Assembly: GCF_000787575.1 (NCBI RefSeq)
Contig: NW_012236517.1
Span: 463,459-527,458, forward strand
From: Acytostelium subglobosum LB1
Lineage: Eukaryota > Evosea > Eumycetozoa > Acytosteliales > Acytosteliaceae
DNA: 64,000 nucleotides
Direction: 5' to 3'
Shown piece by piece: positions 10,637 through 22,599 of the stretch (the stretch's first letter is position 1; each line of letters begins with the position of its first letter). A program made the translations under genes and the position numbers. The notes under the pieces were generated by a model. The model saw only the letters and a list, made by a program, of their open reading frames with translations, was not told where the DNA came from and ran no database searches.

Positions 10637-13600
10637 TTAATACAAGTTATGATCGAATGCAACTGTCTTTTCTTGACCGCCTCCGCCGCCAACACCGTGG
10701 TTGGATACAGATGGCGACATTGATGGCGAAGTGGCCGCTGCCACTGCTGCCGATTGATTGTAGCCAGAGACGATCGAGTGCACAAAGTCGACATAGTTCT
10801 TCTCGGACCTGTACCGCTCGACAATCTCATTGATTCGCATCTTGCGCAGTGCGTATGGTCGCGAATAGTTGGGTGTGCTGTTTCTAATGTATCGATAAGC
10901 ATTGACCGCCGTCTGGCGAACCAACGTGGAGAGCATCTGCTTGCTCACCGCCATGCCATGGATGAGCGGACCAAACATTGGCACCTTTCCCTCCTTCCTG
11001 TAGATCTGGATTCGATATAAGCCGTTTGGCAGAGGATAGACGATGATGTGAGCGTCGTTAAACTGACTCGTCACTGTTGTTGGCGCATAGTCTCTGATGT
11101 GCTCTGACCATATGATGTTTACAATGTCGTTGCCAACATGCCTCTTCTTGTGTATCTGTTGCGGCTCAGATGTGTTGGTTGGCATCGAAGAGATGTTATG
11201 GAAGATCGTCTCCATTGTTGTGTTGGCATAGTAGGGTGCCGTATTGCCGGTGGTCTTCTTGCGGTCCAGTCCGCCCATGTAGCCAAAATGTGTGGACAGG
11301 TCGACCTGCCAGCCAAGTCCGTTGACAAAGTCATCGTAGAGGCTGGATGACGCGTAGTTGTGCAGGATCTCGCGCTGTTCTTCCTGGCCTTCGCCCACAT
11401 AGATCACGCCAATCTTTAAGATGTCTCGGGATGGCGTGATGTCCAGCTGTTGCAGAGCCCTGCTCAACTTCTGTGTTGACTCAAGCTGTTTGAAGTAGGA
11501 CGCGTTGGATATGTCCAGGAAGCCAAGATAGGACATTAGAAGACGACGTGATTGAGAGATGACCTGAGGTGGTTTTGATGGTGTTGGCAGGTCCCACGTG
11601 TCATTGAAAGGAGAGAGTTGGTATGCCTTTTCGACATAGTCCTGCTCTTGCTTGATGAATGACTCGATCTCGTTCTGGATGTTGGTGAACTCCTGCACCA
11701 GATTGGGGCGGAGCGATACCAGAGGTTGATTGAGATGGGTGACGCCTTCCGGCATACAGTCAGGTTGGCTGGATAGTGACTGAAGTAGGTTGCTCAGTAT
11801 GCCATCGACCTTTGCTTCAGGCTTTGTCTTGTTGAGTGAGACGACATTATTGTATGAGTAGGTCAGGTTGTCAATGACCACTGGAGCCAGGGCTAGGTCA
11901 GCACCGCCAGACTGTCGTTGATCAATGAACATCTTGATCAGGGAGAGAGGCGATCGATCATTGTGTGTGGAGTTTGCTGAGCCCATGCCGAGGGGATCAT
12001 AAAGGTTGTCAAAGTCCCAGACATACTTTCCAGTGGCATCACGGATGAAAAGTCGTGCCAGAGTGCCTTGTTCAGGCGCTGGCTTGGGGATCTCAACGAC
12101 CGATATGAGGGCATTCTCGTGGAGTACGCAGAACAGTGGAGTCTCCTCCTCGATCGGAGAGCACTGGAGATCATCATATTCGTCAATCAGGGAGGTGGTG
12201 ATCTGCGGACCTTGTTTGCTGGACGGGAAGTTGTGTACAAAGTTAAAGCAGTGAGTGAGAAGGGTCTCGGCGGCCTCCTGGACGAGCAGTGTCTTGTTTG
12301 GCGATGCAAGAGCCAGGGTCTCCAGTGCATCCTCCTCAAGTGAAAGGTCCACACTCTTTCCTTTGCTGTGAGTCTTTGGTGCGGTCATCTTCTTGGTAAG
12401 AGTCCTCGCTAGGACCTTGTATACGTCTTCAGTGCGCTCCAGTGCTGTGGACCATGCCTCACCACGCTGTCCAAGAGCCGACTCGATTGCCTGGAACATA
12501 TTTGATCTGAAGTCTTTGAAGAGGTCATCGTCAAAGATACAATCGTCCACGCAGACCCAATCGAGAAGACAGTAGAAGTGGTTGGCGATAGTCTGCTCAG
12601 TGATGCCTGCTGCCGTATTCCCAGCTTCCAGCTCCTGCATACCCTTCAGGATGGAGTTGACCAACGAGCTGAGTATGAGGTTGATGGTGCATCTGGTCAG
12701 TCTGGGGAAGACCACATTGATCGCTGCCAGAGAGTCCAGTGCCGCCTTGGAAATCGCCTGGTCATGATATAAAGTATACACATTGATCACCTCAATCATC
12801 TCGTTGACCCATTCCTGTGATACATCCTGGCTATTAAACTCCTCCATCACCAATGTTGATAATGTCCACAAGCACATCATTCTATTCTCCGCAGCTCTCT
12901 CATTCTTCAAGGCGATGATCAACAAGTCAATCAACTCTCTCTTGAGCTATATAAATAGTGATTGAGGTTAGGAATCATTCCAAGAGTAATGTTGGGATCA
13001 TCAATGTACGTACATCCTTCATGGTCATATCCTTGGTGATGGACTTGCCAGTCTCATCCTTGTATCCTTCGAATACCAATGTTGGTGTATGGTTGGGATA
13101 GAACACCAATGAGCCCAAGATGATCAAGGACCTCTTGCGTACCTCCACGGGTGGTGGTTGATCTTGTGATTTGAATGAGGAGTACTGGATGATGATTGAA
13201 TGAGTCAGTACAAGTAGCACATGCACTGTACATGTCCACACGCTTCACGAATACTATACCATTGTCTTGATATACTTGAGATAAGGGAAGATGAGTGAGT
13301 TGGCTCCTGGCATTGCCAAATTGAAGATGTTGCTGCTGTGAAGGAGGATGGCATTGGCCAGTTCGACTTGGACGATGGGTGACACAAACACCTTGTTCAC
13401 CATGTCGTAGAAGCCGACCAGTATCTCGGTTGGATATTGTGGATGATGACGACACACCATGCGACAAAGACTGCGCAAAGCCAGAACCTTGCTGCGAGTG
13501 AACTTGCTGTCCAGGTTGTAGCAGTCAAATAGACGAGCGCCGACAATGTCGAATAGGGGCACAGGACGCCACCCATCGATTTGGGAGGTGGAGAAATCGG

Positions 13601-15769
13601 TCTCCTCCTCGGCGCACAGGAAGATGTCGACAATGTCGGTTAGCACGCTTGTGGAGAGTTCGTGTATCTGTGCATCCTTGATATTATGTACATTGTTGAG
13701 TAGTGCCAGCAAGTTGATCCATGTCCTGTAGCATGTCTCTTGGTCCCAGCCAATTTGCACGATGCTCTGGTCGACAAGGATGTCAGGAAGTGGCTCCTGT
13801 GAGTCTGGCGAGCGAGGTCCACCTCGCTCCTTGCGATCACGCTCCAATCGCTTCTGCTTGCGCTCGCTGGTCGGATAGACAAACTCCTTGAGGATCATGG
13901 TCACCTGCAGCATCTTTGATTTGATCTGCTTGACGACCTCAGTACGGAAGTATAGCTCCTCAAAGTGGACGTTGCATTGTGCCCACATAGCAGCACGGTC
14001 CTCCTTGGACTTGATCCAGGCAAAGAGTGTGGTGGAGAGCATCGCCTGCTCCAGCGACAAGCTGGGTCGGTTGGTGTTGGACCGGCGAAGAAGGGTGGTC
14101 GTGGCCAGCAATAGACTGGTGAGTAGTATCTCACGTGTCTGTGGTCGCAGCTGGGGATAAATATCGATCATCTGTTTGTAGACGCCAATGATGAACATGC
14201 CCAGGGCATCGCGTTCCTTCTCATATCCAGTCGCATCTGTTTCAAATACACTCATCATCTCATTAAGTACGAACGTCTGGAGCGTATAGTACTCATCTCC
14301 AAACGTATTCTCCATCTCTACACTATAAAGCAAGGACTAGGGATTGATTGATTGATTGATTGGTGTTAGGGCGAGGGTGAGGGCGAGGGTTGAGGATCGA
14401 GGTATAGACTTACCAAGAACAAGGTATGGAATGTGAAGATTGACTTCTTGATGGTCTCGGAATACTTGAGAGGCAGTCGACAGCTTTGCCTGTAGATCTC
14501 GAGGAGGATTGCAACCTTGCCAGTGCCAGGTGTTGAGGTTGTGAATTGTGAGCCGCCACCACCGCCACCGCCACCGCCAGATGTCAGTTGTGGCGATGTG
14601 GCAGTACTTCCGCCAGCAGCTGATGACACAATACCATCTGCACTGGGTGATCTCGACATTGAGCTCGCTCCACCATTGACATTGTTGAAGTTGTTTAGCA
14701 AGAGATACTCGCGAATCGATGTGTTGGAGGCGAACCAACTGGCAAAGTAGTTGATGACGATGACCTGAAGCTCGTGTGGGCAGTGACTGCCAAAGCCGGT
14801 GGCGTCCGACGCCGCCAGCAGGCCGACCTTCTTGCAGACGGTCGGATAGAGCACGGTCAGGAAGTGCTGCTTGAGTATGCCGAACCAAAAGACAAAGTTG
14901 TTGAGACGCGATGAGATGTGAATAAAGACCTGCTCGACCAGTCGACCCGAGTCCTCGCGGGTCGGCGCTTCCGTCGCTTGAATGACGATGAATCGCTTGG
15001 CTTCGTGGCCGCTAAACACCTTCTTGGCAAACGTCGGGCGGTACGTGTAGTCCGAGACAAAGGGCGTGTAATCAATGACTGACGCCAGGAGGTCGAGCTT
15101 GTAGCGGTCGGGTTTCTCCATGACCTCGATGAAGAACAAAAGCGTGGAGAAGGCGGCAATGCGGATGGACTGGATGTTCTCGATGCCCAGCATCTTCTCG
15201 AGGATGTTGACGATGCTCTTGACCTGCCAGCCCTTCTTGACAAAGCCCTCGAGATGGATGAGGACGCGCTTCAGCAGGTCGGTCAGCTTGAGCACCTCCT
15301 TCTCAGCGACATGGTGCTTGCCCGCCTTGAACTGGCCGAGCTCGTACGTGGAGAACGTCGACAGTAGTATCTGGTAGATCTGGTAGCTGTTGTCCTTGAA
15401 CAGCTTGTCAATCTCCTGGTCGTCCGTGTTGCTGATGAATGACATCAGACCCTTGAAGCGCTTGACCGACTCGGCGGAGGCGTCCAGGAAGACGGCCAGC
15501 TTCTTCCTTGCCTTCTCCTTCTCCTTGCTCTCGCCGGTGCCGCATGACTGTGATGCCAGCAGCCATGAGATGTTGTTTGTGTTGAGCGCATTGTTGTTGC
15601 TAAAGGCTAGTGAAGCCAGGTTATTGCTGCTGGTTGAGAGTGAGGGTGGGACCATCCCCAGACCAACTGGGCTCGTGGTGGCATTGGTTGGCGCACTGCT
15701 GTTGCCAGTGGCGGAGGAAGTGGAAGAGGAGGCGCCAGGGTTGTTGTTGTTGAAGGTATTGAAATTCAT
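10637..15769 (-). CDS. RalGAP-alpha-like Rap/Ran-GAP domain protein
   Basis: There are four exons (minus strand): 15769-14414, 14336-13260, 13184-13014 and 12946-10637 (1637 residues). The ATG at 15769 is chosen because the open frame further upstream begins with TTG. An Asn/Ser-rich leader precedes a helical region (from about residue 85) that resembles the N-terminus of RALGAPA (LDASAESVKRFK, KKGWQVKSIVNILEKML). A long helical middle leads to a C-terminal Rap/Ran-GAP domain (about 1375-1600). Within it RHVGNDIVNIIW carries the catalytic Asn thumb (about 1474). RalGAP alpha works with a beta subunit to switch off Ral/Rheb-type GTPases; no beta subunit is in this window. The paralogous TSC2 family is a less likely alternative. 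Intron 1 holds a (CAAT)n tract. Confidence 0.88.
14341..14363. repeat. (ATTG)n microsatellite in RalGAP intron 1
   Basis: Five units of ATTG on the plus strand, which is (CAAT)n on the sense strand of the gene, lie directly upstream of the 3' splice site. Confidence 0.9.
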
Positions 15770-17230
15770 GGGAAGTGGATGTGGATGTGGATGTTGGATT
15801 GATTGGTCGCGGTATATTGAGTGAGCTACAACATGGTCTCCTATGTAAGTGAATCCTGTCAATATGTCTGTCTGTCTAACTATCTATTCTATCAAATCTA
15901 TCTGTCTTTGATTGTTGATGTGCTTAGCCTTGAACAGAGTGGTGTTAGATTAGTGATTGATCAATCAGTAATGGGTTGTGTGTGTGTGTGTGTGAAGAGG
16001 GGGTTGACTCTTAATCATGGGCACTCAATCACTCAATCAATCATTCATTCAACTCACTCTCACTTGTTTGTTCTTTGTGTTTTGTTGAAGTTGGACCAAT
16101 AATAAGCTCTGGCTGGCTTCCACCTTATATGTTGGCATCGCCCACCTTACTAACAACATCAACGTAGAATAGATAGAGTTATTATTCTAAAAGGTTTTGC
16201 TAAGCTTAGTACCATGTCGATCAAGCTTTGATTTTTGCATCAAGGTTTGCCCTGGTGTGTTTTTGGTATTGGGAACACACTGATGGACTCGCCCCTAGCC
16301 CTCTGCGCCCCCACCACCGCCTCTCCAACAACATCAAAGTGGATATTAAATTGTGAGGACACCAGCACGACACTACTCTTCTCCTATTCCCTACAAACCA
16401 TAGTACTATCGTGATTTACGTCGAAGCTGGACAATAAGCTCGCAAATGATCAACAAAAGATATTTGCAGCTTTGAAAGAATGACACGGCCCCATCACTGG
16501 GACAAAGTCAAACAAAGAGTGATTGGGATGGCGTCCTTGGGTCGGTTGAGACGTTCTATCTCTCCAAGTCCCCTTTCATTCGCTATTCCAACAATGCGGC
16601 AACAACATTACACACACAGACACAACAACCACAAAAGCCATAACAACAGTCACAGCAATGAAAGAGCAAACGACAAACAATCCCATCCTTCTCCATCTTT
16701 AGATAAGATTGTTGTTGTGCGCGCATTGAAGCGAAAGGTCGAAAGACGAACAACCTCATGCGTTGCGTTGCGTTTGTGGATGCCGCGTTGACCTATTTGG
16801 ACCAAAGCCGTCAATCGCACACAGAAGCAGAAGCCACAAACAGCAAACAAAGTGCAAAGGGATGATGTTAACATGGTAGCTTGCATGACTCTTCGCACTT
16901 GTGCAACGATTGACAAAGATGGATAACAAAGTCCTTATTCAAAGAAGCAAATTTGCAACATGGAGATGATGTTGGCATGCATGATCGGCTGCTGATCACA
17001 CAGGAATCAGACCATTCGATTGTTCGGCTGTTCAAGTTCAAAGATACAATCGACAAGTGATCGAAGTGGAAGTTGGTAGTAAGTTGTAATGGTTTATTTA
17101 GGGGGTATTCACACTTGCTTCGCAGCAGAGCGCGACATATATATATAATAATGGACAATGGATGAATGAAAGAATATACATGCATGCATGCCATGGCATC
17201 ATGACACGTGTAGGCTGATAGTGGACCACT
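15770..17230. other. Spacer upstream of the RalGAP-like gene
   Basis: No gene is supported. There is a (TG)n run near 15976-15993 and TCAATCA repeats near 16025-16055. Open frames at 16480-16791 and on the minus strand near 16650-17418 lack recognisable domains and have spacer-like composition. Promoter elements of the RalGAP-like gene should lie at the left end. Confidence 0.55.
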
Positions 17231-19188
17231 TTAGAGCACGGTGAATGAGATTGGCGAAGCCGATTGGATTTGGTAGCCAAAGTTGATGGCTTGGTTGGGT
17301 GGCAGTGGATTGGACCATGACTGGGCAGACCAGATGTACTGGCCACCGACGTTGGCTGGGACAAAGGCGCCCCATGACTGGTATGGGTTGACATTTGGTG
17401 TAGCCTTGAGCTGTACATTGTTCAGTGGAGTTGGTCCAGTGTTGGTGATGTAGCAGTTGTACACTCCCCATGGCTTACCAGCACCATCAGTCCATGATGA
17501 TGTCAGTGACTGAGTGATGGTAATTGGCTTGGGGTTGCCTCCAGTTGTTGTCGATCCAGTTGTAGTGGATGGAGCAGTTGTAGAGCTGGAAGTAGTAGCT
17601 GGTGCAGTTGTCGATGATGAGGTAGTGGCTGGGGCAGTTGTGGACGATGAAGTTGTAGCTGGAGCGGTAGTGGAGGATGATGAGGTGGTTGCTGGAGCAG
17701 TGGTTGATGATGAAGTGGTAGCTGGTGCGGTGGTCGACGATGAGGTGGTGGCTGGAGCAGTTGTGGAAGAGGAGGTAGTGGCTGGAGCAGTGGTCGATGA
17801 TGAGGTGGTAGCTGGAGCAGTGGTTGACGATGAGGTCGTTGCTGGAGCGGTAGTTGACGACGAGGTGGTCGCTGGAGCAGTGGTGGTTGATGGCTGCGAG
17901 TTTCCTAGACACACTTGGTCATTGAACACAGTGAACTTGGTTGGGTTGGTTCCAATGTTGCTCAGATAGCTGGCCACATTCGAGTTGACAGTCTTCCAGT
18001 CCAAACCAAGGATCGAGTCAGTGTCGGCTGAATCTGGGTTGAGGGAGAAGTAGATGTGGTTGGTCTGACCAGTGGACTTGAGGTAGTTGGTGAAGGCGTT
18101 GACCCATTGGACGTTCTTGTTGTTCTTGGTAGCGCATCCCCATTCTCCTACGACCATTGGCGAGTTTCTGTTTCTGAGGAAACCAAAGCTGGCATCCCAG
18201 ACAGCTGGCATGTTGTTTGGATAGTTGGCATCATTGAAGTATGGCTGATCAGAGACGGATGAACAGTAGGTGTGTGGGGTGAAGACAACCTTGTTTGGTG
18301 TGGCAAGGAACACTGGGAAACATTGCTGTGGCGACAAGTTGCCGCCCCACCAGTTACCAGAGCTTGGGGAACACAAAGATCCGGCATTATTCTCAATACC
18401 CTCAATGAAGTAGACACCATTGAATGATGTAGCACTCTGAATTGAGTTGGCAATGTTGATAAAGGCAGTGTTCCAATCAGTGTTTGTGTTGCCAGTGCCC
18501 CATGTGGCAGCTCCATGTGGCTCATTCTTGACATCGACGGCCCAGAAGTTCCAGCTTTTTTTTGATTGATTGATTGATGAAGTTAGTTTCAATTAATATC
18601 CATTATCAATAAATTATTAATTATTAATACATACTATTTCTTCAATTGATTGGTAACAGTAATCCAGGTATCAATGACCATTTGGGTGGTGTAGTTGATG
18701 CATTGGCCATCAATGTTGTTGAGACAGCTGGTGGTGTACCAAAGCTCAGAGATGTAGTCGTTTGGATCGAAACGATGTAACTCCATAACAACAAGGATAC
18801 CTCTATCTCCACAAGCCTTGGTAATATATTCGATCACCTGGAATCCAGTCTTTCCAGCAAGGTTTGGATTCAGGTTGTAGTCAATTGCAGTTGGCATTCT
18901 TGGCTTGAGGATCATGTCCACAGAGAATGGGATACGGAGCACATTGAATTTCTGGGCCACCAGGATGTCCAGAAGGGCTTCGACACTGGTTGATCTGAGA
19001 CCGCCCGGAGAGAATGTGTTGGTTTCCAGACCGAACCAGGCAATTCCCTGCACGGCCATGGTCTGTCCATTGACAGTGAGTTGTTTGCCACTGGTGGCAT
19101 ACTTAATGCTGGATGATGAATAACATTGTGATGTAACACTGATCACTGCCAGTGACATCAATGCCAATATAATTAATGATTTGATCAT
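17231..19188 (-). CDS. Secreted GH5 cellulase with Thr/Ser linker and CBM49-like domain
   Basis: There are two exons, 19188-18635 and 18554-17231 (625 residues), with an intron GTATGT...AAAG rich in TCAATCA. A signal peptide (about residues 1-20) is followed by a GH5 catalytic domain. The acid/base is Glu196 in DVKNEPHG and the nucleophile Glu322 in VVGEWGC. A linker of ten TTAPATTSSS units (about 405-525) joins it to a C-terminal domain of about 100 residues with aromatic residues (SSWTDGAGKPWGVY, WGAF, YIWSAQSW). That domain resembles CBM49, which dictyostelids attach to wall enzymes. It should cut beta-1,4-glucan outside the cell, in stalk or spore-wall remodelling or in digestion of bacteria and plant matter. 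The split codon TA|C restores Tyr at the junction. Confidence 0.92.
17585..17890 (-). repeat. 30-bp tandem repeat coding for the cellulase linker
   Basis: About ten imperfect copies of a 30-base unit encode TTAPATTSSS, one of them with an extra Ser. Third-position changes between copies show that the protein unit is kept. The antisense frame is also open across it (Val/Asp-rich) and is only a shadow. Confidence 0.9.
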
Positions 19189-19705
19189 TATTAATAAATA
19201 TTAAATATTATATATATTATAAGTATAAATAATGTTTATAAATATTATATATTGGATAATTATTGAGATTATATAGTATGTTGGAATGAATGATTGGATG
19301 GATGGATGTCGAACAGGATGGAGTGGAACGATTAATTGATGGTGGAAGGTTAGATGGATTGATGGTGGACCTTATGATGATTGATGGATTTGGAATTCAA
19401 GGATGGAGACGACAACCACGTTATAAGTAGTGATGGTAGTAGTATTAGTAGTAGGCGATTATTATTTTAAGGAGTAGGTGGATAAAAATGATTAATGATC
19501 TAATCAATCAGTCTCAAGATTGACGTATAAATACATATCTATGTTCCATCCATCCAGTTTAACTCATTAATTTCCAATGCATTATTGAGGTGATGATGAG
19601 TCGGTGTGAGTTGGTGTCGTGGGATGTGACTGGCAAGGGGGCTGGATCACTCCAGCGACAGTTGTGTTGTGTTTGTTGTGTTGTGTGTTCCCAATTATAA
19701 ATCCC

Positions 19706-19745
19706 ATCAATCAATCAGTCAATCAGTCAATCAATCAATCAATCA
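19706..19745. repeat. (TCAA/TCAG)n microsatellite
   Basis: Runs of TCAATCAA interrupted by TCAGTCAA make up about ten tetranucleotide units. Confidence 0.85.
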
Positions 19746-20870
19746 CTACCGCTTCAGGCAACAACAACCACATAGATACCCAACAGCCACACGATTGTGG
19801 ATGGCATGTACACCTTCTGTTTAGAAGGGTAGGTACCTACCACTAACTTCAATACAGTTTAGTTTAGATTGGATGTACTAACACTACCTACTTACCATTC
19901 CAAGTGTGCTACATATATCAATGTTGTTGGTGTGTGTGTGAGAGTGTGTGTTAAGAGGTGTTGAGGATGGAGTGTCAATGGATAGATGTATAATGTGGTG
20001 AGGGTTGAGGGTCAGTCAGTCCTATCCTCCACCCTTACTCACACCAATCACCAGTGAGGAGGGAGTTGGGTACGATATATGTCGTTTGTCGACTTATTCA
20101 CTACACACACTCACAAACACAACGACTGATCAGTCTATTCACTTGGCAATCAATCATACTCACACACACACACATACCTTATTAACTGTTGACCATGAGA
20201 CAGGCGTATATAGTGTAGGTGTAATAATCACACACAGAGATAAACAATCAATCAAACAAACACACACTCGAGTGTGATTGATTAAACACAACACACATCA
20301 CTATTAGGGTGATGGAATGATCAGTGAGTGTGTCGAAACATATTGAAATTCTTTAAATGAGGCTTATGAGATATGTATGAGATTTATTTGATGACACCTA
20401 ATAGGGTAACTACAGACTGAGGGAAGGACAAGATTAGTATGTTAAATAATTACTCAATGTATGCCAACAAATTATAGTTGTGTGTCATATGATGATGGTG
20501 TTAGAGAGTGCCTTTCCCCATTGCATCGGTCACTGTGAACGTGTGTAGAGTGTAGACCATACTCAATTCGACCCTAACACCACCACTACTCATTATTGAT
20601 CAAGGTATTCGACTCTGATTGTGTGTTTCTTTCCCTCCATCAAAGAATTGATTGAAGAACATGATGCAACCCCCTAATCCATGAATTGGAATTCCGACAC
20701 CTGGATCGATCGATCATAATACATAAGATAAAGTAACAAATAAATTCCCATTGGTATTCTTTAATAAAAATTATAAATTATTATTATTTGATTGAGTGAT
20801 TGGGATAGTACCAGCCATATTTCTGTTAATTCGATCAATCAATAAAAAATAGTTTAGTTGTTTTGAGCGC

Positions 20871-20896
20871 ATATTATTATTATTATTATTATATTA
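20871..20896. repeat. (ATT)n microsatellite
   Basis: About eight ATT units lie just downstream of the CTD-phosphatase stop codon on its sense strand. Confidence 0.8.
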
Positions 20897-20913
20897 TTGA
20901 TAATGATTAATTA

Positions 20914-21910
20914 TTAACTGGAATATCTTTCTTCCAGGACAGTTCTTACATCGGTCACTTTTTGAAGATGGTCCAGTAATGGGATCAACTCGATCAGTTG
21001 TCTATCACTCCTATCTTTGATCCATGTACCAATTGGGATGGCATTCTCAGGATTGAATTGATAGGCATGAGGTGAGTTATCGATGATCATCGTCTTTTTA
21101 AGGTCACGGCCCAACACGGACAGGTCCTTGGTGTAGTTGCCATTATACAATATACACGAATCTCTAAACAATCGATGCTGGATCACATGCTTCTTGTCAA
21201 TGATATTGAGTAGCTTGTCGGCGTATATCGCCAGACTGGCGGTGAACACGACAATCTCAAACTTGCCATGGATGTAGTCTAGGAACTCGTCCAGATGTGG
21301 TCTCTTGCAGACATAGAATGTTAGGGGGCCAGTGTCCATCTCGACCTCGAGTATCACATCGGGGTTGGGCACGGGTTTGAATGCTGCGTGGACCAATGTT
21401 TCGTCGAGGTCTATCACCAGAGTCTTTAGGCCCTTGGTGATTGGCATCATTGGCGGCAGAAGTACTTGGTATTTATCTGGTACCACTGCATCTGTATTGT
21501 TTGAAAAGTCATCATTGGCCGATGCTCCAACACGATTAGAGTCATACACAACTGATCCCAAAGTATCATTGGCAGGTGTCTGTATACATGTGTCCTCTCC
21601 AAAACAACTAAGTATGGATACAAATAAATTCTTTGTCTTCTTTTTGTCTGATTGATCGAGTGATTGGAATTATTCCAGTGATATTGGAGTGATTCATTGA
21701 GTGAGTTAGTGATTGAATGATTGGACAATATTGGAAAAGAGTTGACTTACACTTGATTGATTGATGATCGTGTAGTTTGAGATCGACTGACATTATTGGA
21801 TCACATGTGGGTACTTTGGAAATGTCCTTCTCTTCTTGGATCGAGAAACAGACATTACTATGTAAATTATAATCGGTTGATGATGGAGTTGATGTCGTTA
21901 TTGGCTCCAT
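20914..21910 (-). CDS. SCP1-like CTD small phosphatase (HAD family)
   Basis: There are two exons, 21910-21751 and 21647-20914 (297 residues). The donor GTAAGT and acceptor ATCAG keep the frame and produce a basic, Cys-containing segment (KKKTKNLFVSILSCFG), like the membrane-proximal N-terminal motif of SCP/CTDSP proteins. The catalytic HAD motif DLDETLVH begins at about residue 133. VFTASLAIYADKLL and the later IIDNSPHAYQFNPENAIPI complete the FCP/SCP signature. These enzymes remove phosphate from Ser5 of the RNA polymerase II CTD or from SMAD-like substrates. The N-terminal 50 residues are low in features. An ORF-only reading would miss exon 1 because the second exon has no early ATG. Confidence 0.9.
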
Positions 21911-22599
21911 GTAATGAATAATGAAAGTTTTAAAATATATTATTTATTTATAAATATATATATCTAGGTTTATGATGATGATACTTTGAATGAGCAAAGG
22001 AGAGAGAGAGAGAGATAGTGAGTGCATTACACCTTGGAACCTAAAGAGTCTCTTGACTTTGTGTTGATTCTTTGATCATGGTTGGTTGGAAGGGTGATGT
22101 TTGTTGTGTGATTGTTTTGTTGTTGCATTCATCTCTGCTCAGCTACTCCTCCACAACAATGTTGTGGTTGCGCCTCAAGGGTGCATGGTTGAGTACTATT
22201 CTATGTGTGCTTGCACTTTAGAGTTAACAATGACACACACACTCCACATTGTTTGATCAAAGGCCGTTTGCTTTGCATTGTATTGACAATCACAAATACT
22301 AACACACCTGTGATCACTTTCTTTTTCCTTCATCAAGTGTGTGGGTTGATCAAATGGTCACCCCACGAGTGGTTCAATTTCCAGGCCTTGGTTAAATATA
22401 TCATCCAGAGTTGGATCAATCTTAATAACTATTATGCTCAAAATACACTAGGTCAAATGACAATAGTTGTCGTTAATGATTGATTGATTTTGAAAGATAG
22501 ATTGAATGTTTGAATAGTTTGTAAAATCCGATATACATGTGTGTCCTATTGACCAAACCAACTATGAACATATGTTATATTTTAATACTATTATTATAA
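21911..22599. other. Spacer with AG-rich run
   Basis: No gene is supported. A short (GA)n run lies near 22001-22016. The left end holds the promoter of the CTD phosphatase and the right end is the 3' flank of the PP2C gene. Confidence 0.55.

Larger units (their letters stand above)
19189..20913. other. Spacer with tetranucleotide and dinucleotide repeats
   Basis: No gene is supported. It contains a (TCAA)n tract at 19706-19745, CA/TG-rich stretches near 20100-20275 and an (ATT)n run at 20871-20896. The right-hand end is the 3' flank of the CTD phosphatase gene and the left-hand end holds the cellulase promoter. Confidence 0.55.

Noticed and set aside
16480-16791. 103-residue frame upstream of RalGAP-like gene
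   Set aside because: The residues are basic and repetitive without domains, and no leader or splice context supports it.
17514-17969. Long plus-strand frame of Val/Asp/Ala repeats opposite the cellulase linker
   Set aside because: It is the antisense of the TTAPATTSSS repeat and mirrors its 30-base period; the cellulase frame has the domains.
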